From NCBI RefSeq assembly GCF_002113025.1, contig NZ_NEJH01000005.1, positions 124,001-188,000 of the forward strand: DNA of 64,000 nt. The letters are read 5' to 3'. The notes under the pieces were generated by a model. It saw only the letters and a list, made by a program, of their open reading frames with translations. It did no database searches and had not been told where the DNA came from. Shown one piece after another: positions 58,419-64,000 of the stretch. Within the stretch, counting starts at the first letter, position 1. Every line of letters begins with the position of its first letter. The position numbers and the translations under genes were made by a program. This DNA is from Pseudomonas sp. B28(2017) (GTDB lineage Bacteria; Pseudomonadota; Gammaproteobacteria; Pseudomonadales; Pseudomonadaceae).

Positions 58419-58534
58419 TGTAGGAGCGAGCTTGCTCGCGATGGTCGTCAACGATTACGCGGGACGTCTGGTTCAACCTTGCGCACTCGGTTTTTTCGCG
58501 AGCAATCGAGCGTCGACCGGCAGCTCCTACAATG
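58419..58534. repeat. REP doublet (REPIN), diverged, between gyrA and serC
   Basis: TGTAGGAGCGAGCTTGCTCG on the left is matched on the right by TTCGCGAGCAATCGAGCG and CAGCTCCTACA. The right copy is disrupted, so this looks like a decaying doublet. Confidence 0.7.
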
Positions 58535-58578
58535 TTTGAAATATCGCGTGTTACTACCAAATCAGAGCGAGATTGGAT

Positions 58579-59664
58579 GTGAGCAAGAGAGCCTATAACT
58601 TCTGTGCCGGTCCTGCGGCGCTTCCCGAAGCCGTCCTTCAGCGCGCCCAGGGTGAACTCCTCGACTGGCACGGCAAGGGTCTGTCGGTCATGGAAATGAG
58701 CCATCGCAGCGATGAGTTCGTGTCCATTGCCACCAAGGCCGAGCAGGATCTGCGTGATCTGCTGAATATCCCCTCGAACTATAAAGTGCTGTTTCTGCAA
58801 GGTGGCGCCAGTCAGCAATTTGCCCAGATTCCTCTGAACCTGTTGCCGGAAAACGGCTCGGCCGACTATATCGACACCGGTATCTGGTCGCAGAAAGCCA
58901 TCGAAGAAGCTTCGCGCTACGGCCACGTCAACGTTGCCGGCACCGCCAAGCCTTACGACTATTTCGCCATTCCCGGCCAGAATGAATGGAAGCTGTCGAA
59001 AGACGCGGCCTATGTCCATTACGCACCGAACGAAACCATCGGCGGTCTGGAATTCCAGTGGATTCCGGAAACCGGTGATGTTCCGCTGGTCGCCGACATG
59101 TCTTCGGACATCCTGTCGCGTCCGGTGGATGTTTCGCGTTTCGGCATGATCTACGCCGGCGCCCAGAAAAACATCGGCCCGAGCGGTATCGTCGTCAACA
59201 TCGTTCGCGAAGACCTGCTGGGCAAGGCTCGTTCCCTGTGCCCGACTATGCTCAACTACAAGATCGCGGCCGATAACGGTTCGATGTACAACACTCCGCC
59301 GACCCTGGCCTGGTACTTGTCCGGCCTGGTGTTCGAGTGGCTGAAGGAGCAGGGCGGCGTCGAGGCCATCGGCAAGCTCAACGAAGTCAAGCAGCGCACG
59401 CTGTACAGCTTCATCGATGCCAGCGGCCTGTACAGCAACCCGATCAACAAGTCGGACCGCTCGTGGATGAACGTGCCGTTCCGCCTGGCTGACGATCGTC
59501 TGGACAAGCCGTTCCTGGCCGGTGCCGACGAGCGCGGCCTGTTGAACCTCAAGGGGCACCGTTCCGTGGGCGGCATGCGCGCCTCCATCTATAACGCCGT
59601 CGACATCAACGCCGTCAACGCGCTGGTTTCGTACATGGCAGAGTTCGAGAAGGAACACGGCTAA
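58579..59664 (+). CDS. serC: Phosphoserine aminotransferase
   Basis: The 361-residue PLP enzyme makes phosphoserine, and serves in pyridoxine synthesis. I chose GTG 58579 (MSKRAYNFCAGPAALPEAVL), the conserved N terminus, over TTG 58573; GAGCGAGA lies upstream. Signatures are LFLQGGASQQFAQIPLNLL and the PLP lysine in YAGAQKNIGPSG, with a C-terminal GHRSVGGMRASIYNAV. Its TAA overlaps the pheA ATG, so translation is coupled. Confidence 0.97.
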   Translation: MSKRAYNFCAGPAALPEAVLQRAQGELLDWHGKGLSVMEMSHRSDEFVSIATKAEQDLRDLLNIPSNYKVLFLQGGASQQFAQIPLNLLPENGSADYIDTGIWSQKAIEEASRYGHVNVAGTAKPYDYFAIPGQNEWKLSKDAAYVHYAPNETIGGLEFQWIPETGDVPLVADMSSDILSRPVDVSRFGMIYAGAQKNIGPSGIVVNIVREDLLGKARSLCPTMLNYKIAADNGSMYNTPPTLAWYLSGLVFEWLKEQGGVEAIGKLNEVKQRTLYSFIDASGLYSNPINKSDRSWMNVPFRLADDRLDKPFLAGADERGLLNLKGHRSVGGMRASIYNAVDINAVNALVSYMAEFEKEHG

Positions 59665-60758
59665 TGTCTGAGCAAGAACTCAAGGCACTGCGCCTGCGCA
59701 TTGATGCCCTGGACGAAAAGGTCCTGGAGCTGATCAGTGAGCGTGCGCGCTGCGCCCAGGAAGTCGCGCGAGTAAAGATGGCCTCGCTGGCCGAAGGCGA
59801 AGTGCCGGTGTTCTATCGTCCTGAGCGCGAAGCTCAGGTGCTCAAGCGTGTCATGGAGCGTAACCAGGGGCCGCTGGGCAACGAAGAGATGGCGCGGTTG
59901 TTTCGCGAAATCATGTCTTCCTGCCTGGCGCTCGAGCAGCCACTGAAAGTGGCTTACCTCGGCCCAGAAGGCACCTTCACCCAGGCGGCGGCCATGAAAC
60001 ACTTCGGCCACGCGGTGATCAGCAAGCCGATGGCGGCGATCGACGAGGTGTTCCGCGAAGTGGCGGCCGGTGCGGTGAACTTTGGCGTGGTACCGGTGGA
60101 AAACTCCACCGAGGGTGCGGTCAACCACACCCTCGACAGCTTCCTCGAACACGACATGGTGATCTGCGGCGAAGTCGAGCTGCGTATCCACCATCACCTG
60201 TTGGTCGGTGAAAACACCAAGACCGACAGCATCAGTCGCATTTACTCCCACGCCCAGTCACTGGCTCAGTGCCGCAAGTGGCTGGACGCCCATTACCCGA
60301 ATGTCGAGCGCGTGGCGGTGTCCAGCAATGCTGAAGCGGCCAAGCGGGTCAAGGGTGAGTGGAACTCGGCGGCAATTGCCGGCGATATGGCGGCCGGCCT
60401 GTACGGGCTGACCCGTTTGGCCGAGAAGATCGAGGATCGCCCGGATAACTCCACGCGCTTCCTCATGATCGGCAATCAGGAAGTGCCACCGACCGGCGAC
60501 GACAAGACATCCATCATCGTTTCGATGAGCAATAAACCGGGTGCGCTTCATGAGCTGCTGGTGCCGTTCCACGACAACGGCATCGATCTGACACGAATCG
60601 AGACTCGTCCGTCGCGCAGCGGTAAATGGACCTATGTGTTCTTCATCGATTTCGTCGGCCATCATCGCGACCCGCTGGTCAAAGGTGTGCTGGAAAAGAT
60701 CAGGCAGGAAGCAGTAGCACTCAAGGTGCTGGGTTCCTACCCGAAAGCAGTTCTCTAG
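59664..60758 (+). CDS. pheA: Bifunctional chorismate mutase / prephenate dehydratase (P-protein)
   Basis: The 364-residue enzyme converts chorismate to phenylpyruvate. The AroQ-type mutase (about 1-85) begins LKALRLRIDALDEKVLELIS; the dehydratase (about 92-270) has VAYLGPEGTFTQAA, FGVVPVENSTEGAVNHTLD and the catalytic NSTRFLMIG; the ACT domain (about 285-360) has GALHELLVPFHDNGIDLTRI and ETRPSRSGKWTYVFF, the phenylalanine-binding site. ATG overlaps the serC stop; hisC follows after 13 bases. Confidence 0.97.
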   Translation: MSEQELKALRLRIDALDEKVLELISERARCAQEVARVKMASLAEGEVPVFYRPEREAQVLKRVMERNQGPLGNEEMARLFREIMSSCLALEQPLKVAYLGPEGTFTQAAAMKHFGHAVISKPMAAIDEVFREVAAGAVNFGVVPVENSTEGAVNHTLDSFLEHDMVICGEVELRIHHHLLVGENTKTDSISRIYSHAQSLAQCRKWLDAHYPNVERVAVSSNAEAAKRVKGEWNSAAIAGDMAAGLYGLTRLAEKIEDRPDNSTRFLMIGNQEVPPTGDDKTSIIVSMSNKPGALHELLVPFHDNGIDLTRIETRPSRSGKWTYVFFIDFVGHHRDPLVKGVLEKIRQEAVALKVLGSYPKAVL

Positions 60759-60771
60759 GGGGCGGTAGCAT

Positions 60772-61884
60772 ATGAGTGGCAATTTCCTCGCTCTGGCACA
60801 GCCGGGCGTGCAACAACTTTCGCCTTACGTTCCGGGCAAGCCCGTGGACGAACTGGCGCGCGAGCTGGATCTCGATCCGGCCAGCATCGTCAAACTGGCG
60901 AGCAACGAAAACCCGCTGGGCCCCGGCCCCAAGGCGCTGGCGGCCATCCGCGATGCGCTGGCCGAGCTGACCCGCTATCCGGACGGCAACGGTTTTGCGC
61001 TCAAGACCCTGTTGGCCGAACAGTGCCGTGTCGAACTTGATCAGGTCACGCTGGGCAATGGTTCCAACGACATCCTGGAACTGGTCGCGCGTGCCTATCT
61101 GGCACCTGGCCTGAATGCCGTGTTCAGCGAGCATGCGTTCGCGGTCTACCCGATTGTCACTCAGGCTGTCGGCGCACAGGCCAAGGTCATTCCCGCCAAA
61201 GACTGGGGGCATGACCTGCCTGCCATGCTGGCGGCCATCGATTCCAACACCCGCGTGGTGTTCATCGCCAACCCGAACAATCCGACCGGTACCTGGTTCG
61301 ATGCCGAGGCGCTGGACGATTTCCTGCAGGATGTTCCGGAGCATGTGCTGGTCGTACTGGACGAGGCTTACATCGAGTACGCCGAAGGCAGTGATCTGCC
61401 GGATGGCCTGGACTTCCTGGCGGCCTATCCGAACCTGCTGGTTTCCCGCACCTTCTCCAAGGCCTATGGCCTGGCGGCATTGCGCGTGGGTTATGGCTTG
61501 TCCACGGCGGTGGTCGCGGACGTGCTCAACCGTGTACGCCAGCCGTTCAACGTCAACAGCCTGGCTTTGGCCGCTGCCTGTGCGGCGTTGAAGGATGAAG
61601 AGTATCTGGCGCAGAGCCGTCAGTTGAACGAGTCCGGCATGCAGCAACTGGAAGCCGGTTTCCGTGAGTTGGGATTGAGCTGGATTCCATCCAAAGGCAA
61701 TTTCATCTGCGTCGATCTCGGTCAGGTTGCAGCCCCTGTGTTCCAGGGCTTGCTTCATGAGGGCGTGATCGTGCGTCCGGTGGCCAACTACGGCATGCCG
61801 AATCACCTGCGCATCACCATTGGTCTGCCGGCAGACAACAGCCGCTTCCTTGAAGCGCTGAGCAAGGTTCTGGCTCGTGGTTGA
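60772..61884 (+). CDS. hisC: Histidinol-phosphate / aromatic aminotransferase (HisC2 type)
   Basis: The 370-residue PLP aminotransferase has the PLP lysine in SRTFSKAYGLAALRVGYG and family stretches VKLASNENPLGP, LGNGSNDILELVARAYL and FIANPNNPTGTW. Placed between pheA and tyrA, it most likely transaminates aromatic keto acids and histidinol phosphate; a second hisC usually lies in the his operon of pseudomonads. It overlaps the earliest possible tyrA start. Confidence 0.95.
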   Translation: MSGNFLALAQPGVQQLSPYVPGKPVDELARELDLDPASIVKLASNENPLGPGPKALAAIRDALAELTRYPDGNGFALKTLLAEQCRVELDQVTLGNGSNDILELVARAYLAPGLNAVFSEHAFAVYPIVTQAVGAQAKVIPAKDWGHDLPAMLAAIDSNTRVVFIANPNNPTGTWFDAEALDDFLQDVPEHVLVVLDEAYIEYAEGSDLPDGLDFLAAYPNLLVSRTFSKAYGLAALRVGYGLSTAVVADVLNRVRQPFNVNSLALAAACAALKDEEYLAQSRQLNESGMQQLEAGFRELGLSWIPSKGNFICVDLGQVAAPVFQGLLHEGVIVRPVANYGMPNHLRITIGLPADNSRFLEALSKVLARG

Positions 61885-61912
61885 TGTCATTGCGCTGCAA
61901 TCTGCTGAACCT

Positions 61913-64000
61913 ATGATCGGTCGCCTGGTGGTGGTCGGTCTTGGGTTGATCGGCGGTTCGTTTGCCAAGGGTTTGCGTGAAAGCGGTCTATGCCGCGAAG
62001 TGGTCGGGGTGGATCTCGATCCGCAATCGCGCAAACTCGCGGTCGAGTTGGGGGTGGTGGATCGCTGCGAGGAAGACCTGGGCGCTGCTTGTCAGGGCGC
62101 CGACGTCATTCAGCTGGCGGTGCCGATTCTGGCGATGGAGAAAGTGCTCGCGCGTCTGGCCGGCATGGATCTGGGGCAAGCGATCCTGACCGATGTCGGC
62201 AGCGCCAAGGGCAATGTGGTGCGCGCTGCCGCCGAAGCATTTGGCAGTATGCCGCCCTGCTTTGTGCCGGGGCATCCGATTGCCGGTTCGGAGCAGAGTG
62301 GGGTGGAAGCCTCCAACGCCGAGCTGTTCCGTCGCCACAAAGTGATCCTCACGCCGCTGGAGCAAACCGATCCGGCTGCCCTGTCGGTGGTCGACCGTCT
62401 GTGGCGCGAATTGGGCGCCGATGTCGAGCACATGCAGGTCGAACGTCACGACGAAGTATTGGCTGCGACCAGTCATCTGCCGCACTTGCTGGCGTTCGGT
62501 CTGGTCGATTCGTTGGCCAAACGCAATGAAAATCTTGAGATCTTCCGTTACGCTGCGGGCGGTTTCCGCGATTTCACAAGAATCGCCGGTAGCGACCCGG
62601 TCATGTGGCACGACATCTTCCTCGCCAACCGCGAAGCTGTCCTGCGCACACTCGATACATTTCGCAGCGATCTCGACGCCTTGCGCGACGCGGTCGATGC
62701 AGGGGATGGGCACCAATTGTTGGGCGTTTTCACTCGCGCCCGGGTTGCCCGCGAGCATTTCAGTAAAATCCTGGCCCGCAGGGCCTATGTGGACGCTATG
62801 AATTCCAACGATCTGATTTTCCTGGCTCAACCTGGTGGCCGCCTGTCCGGTCGGATTCGCGTACCAGGTGACAAGTCGATTTCCCACCGTTCGATCATGC
62901 TCGGCTCCCTCGCCGAAGGCGTCACCGAAGTCGAAGGTTTCCTTGAGGGTGAAGATGCCCTGGCGACCTTGCAGGCGTTCCGTGACATGGGCGTGGTCAT
63001 CGAAGGCCCGCATCACGGTCGCGTGACCATTCACGGCGTTGGCCTGCATGGTCTGAAGCCGGCACCGGGCCCGATCTATCTGGGCAACTCCGGTACTTCG
63101 ATGCGTCTGCTGTCTGGCCTGCTGGCTGCGCAGAACTTTGACAGCACCCTGACCGGCGACGCCTCGCTGTCCAAGCGTCCGATGAATCGCGTGGCCAATC
63201 CGCTGCGTGAAATGGGCGCGGTGATCGAAACCGCCGCTGAAGGTCGTCCGCCGATGACCATCCGTGGTGGCAACAAGCTCAAGGGGCTGGCCTACACCAT
63301 GCCGATGGCGAGTGCCCAGGTTAAGTCCTGTCTTCTGTTGGCCGGCCTGTATGCAGAAGGCAAGACCACGGTTACCGAGCCTGCTCCGACTCGCGACCAT
63401 ACCGAGCGTATGCTCCGTGGCTTCGGCTACCCGGTAACGGTCAACGGTGCGACCGCATCGGTCGAGTCCGGCAGCAAACTGACCGCGACCCACATTGAAG
63501 TCCCGGGTGATATTTCGTCCTCGGCGTTCTTCCTGGTGGCGGCATCGATCGCCGAAGGTTCCGAGTTGGTGCTGGAGCACGTCGGCATCAACCCGACCCG
63601 TACTGGTGTGATCGACATCCTGCGCCTGATGGGCGCCGACATTACCCTGGAAAACCAGCGTGAAGTCGGTGGCGAGCCGGTGGCGGATTTGCGCGTACGT
63701 GCAGCTAAACTCAAAGGTATCGAGATTCCGGAAGCGCTGGTGCCATTGGCCATCGACGAATTCCCGGTGCTGTTCGTGGCCGCGGCCTGTGCCGAAGGGC
63801 GCACCGTGCTGACCGGCGCCGAAGAGCTGCGGGTCAAGGAATCGGATCGCATCCAGGTCATGGCAGATGGTTTGCTGGCGCTGGGCGTCAAGTGCGAGCC
63901 AACCCCGGATGGGATCATCATCGACGGCGGCCAGATCGGCGGCGGTGAAGTGCACGGTCATGGTGATCACCGTATCGCCATGGCGTTCAGCGTCGCTTCG
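61913..64000 (+). CDS. tyrA-aroA: Fused prephenate dehydrogenase / EPSP synthase TyrA-AroA (3' end beyond window)
   Basis: One uninterrupted frame joins two enzymes. The first 295 residues are an NAD-dependent prephenate dehydrogenase with MIGRLVVVGLGLIGGSFAKG and the SKGNVV-type core DVGSAKGNVVRAAA. From the in-frame ATG 62798 onward it is EPSP synthase, with RVPGDKSISHRS, LGNSGTSMRLLSGLLA and KRPMNRV. The motifs RDHTE, GDKS, SAQVK and NPTR mark it as class II AroA. The same fusion is PA3164 in P. aeruginosa. An alternative GTG start at 61877 overlaps hisC. The window ends at about AroA residue 401, so the C-terminal part is missing. Confidence 0.95.
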   Translation, partial: MIGRLVVVGLGLIGGSFAKGLRESGLCREVVGVDLDPQSRKLAVELGVVDRCEEDLGAACQGADVIQLAVPILAMEKVLARLAGMDLGQAILTDVGSAKGNVVRAAAEAFGSMPPCFVPGHPIAGSEQSGVEASNAELFRRHKVILTPLEQTDPAALSVVDRLWRELGADVEHMQVERHDEVLAATSHLPHLLAFGLVDSLAKRNENLEIFRYAAGGFRDFTRIAGSDPVMWHDIFLANREAVLRTLDTFRSDLDALRDAVDAGDGHQLLGVFTRARVAREHFSKILARRAYVDAMNSNDLIFLAQPGGRLSGRIRVPGDKSISHRSIMLGSLAEGVTEVEGFLEGEDALATLQAFRDMGVVIEGPHHGRVTIHGVGLHGLKPAPGPIYLGNSGTSMRLLSGLLAAQNFDSTLTGDASLSKRPMNRVANPLREMGAVIETAAEGRPPMTIRGGNKLKGLAYTMPMASAQVKSCLLLAGLYAEGKTTVTEPAPTRDHTERMLRGFGYPVTVNGATASVESGSKLTATHIEVPGDISSSAFFLVAASIAEGSELVLEHVGINPTRTGVIDILRLMGADITLENQREVGGEPVADLRVRAAKLKGIEIPEALVPLAIDEFPVLFVAAACAEGRTVLTGAEELRVKESDRIQVMADGLLALGVKCEPTPDGIIIDGGQIGGGEVHGHGDHRIAMAFSVAS

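Overview
The window is a 64 kb piece of a high-GC gammaproteobacterial chromosome that reads throughout as Pseudomonas, most likely the P. fluorescens group. Evidence includes the arginine succinyltransferase genes followed by alaS-lysC-rsmA, an AmrZ regulator almost identical to the P. aeruginosa protein, the flgZ-flgN-flgM-flgA / cheV-cheR / flgBCDE cluster, the mtaD-ubiG-mupP-yciK / mtnA / gyrA-serC-pheA-hisC-tyrA::aroA block, and REP doublets of the type common in fluorescent pseudomonads. No integrase, transposase, prophage, CRISPR array or rRNA was seen.

Layout. 1-5082 (+): end of the arginine succinyltransferase catabolic operon (astA partial, astD, astB, a small His/Cys-tailed protein, astE). 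5203-5985 (-): a RibH2-type lumazine synthase under an FMN riboswitch. 6183-12152 (+): threonine aldolase, alaS, lysC, csrA/rsmA, one tRNA-Ser(GCT) and two identical tRNA-Arg(ACG). 12172-16098: a small exported protein, mgtE, amrZ, two tiny exported or membrane proteins and tRNA-Arg(CCT). 16099-24733: an accessory-looking segment with a 2163-residue protein carrying seven tandem 154-residue repeats, a decayed scrap of a similar gene, and an orphan LuxR-type regulator whose receiver has lost its phosphorylation residues. 24734-29926 (+): a response regulator-TPR protein translationally coupled to a soluble histidine kinase, a glutamate-polyamine ligase homologue and an MFS transporter.

29989-37747 is a motility block: flgZ, flgN, flgM and flgA on the minus strand, cheV, cheR and flgBCDE on the plus strand. 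Promoter matches fit the known Pseudomonas flagellar hierarchy: sigma-54 sites before flgA and flgB, and a sigma-28 site before flgM. 37925-50026: OprD-type porin, fumC, DUF2059 protein, bolA, trhO, a FrnE-like DsbA protein, an ABC half-transporter, a large PAS-GGDEF-EAL protein (RbdA type), a TenA/PqqC-like protein and a second diguanylate cyclase. 50405-64000: an SDR, mupP, ubiG and mtaD on the minus strand, then mtnA, gyrA and the serine/aromatic/histidine set serC-pheA-hisC-tyrA::aroA on the plus strand. The last gene runs off the window.

The parts connect. RsmA, AmrZ, FlgZ, two GGDEF proteins and the flagellar anti-sigma factor all act on the motile-to-sessile switch, and the giant repeat protein is plausibly a surface or secreted adhesin in the same lifestyle. 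Seven REP doublets sit in the gene-free gaps. The least understood pieces are the accessory segment at 16.1-24.7 kb and the regulator/kinase pair beside it. All family assignments were made by reading the sequence, without database searches.
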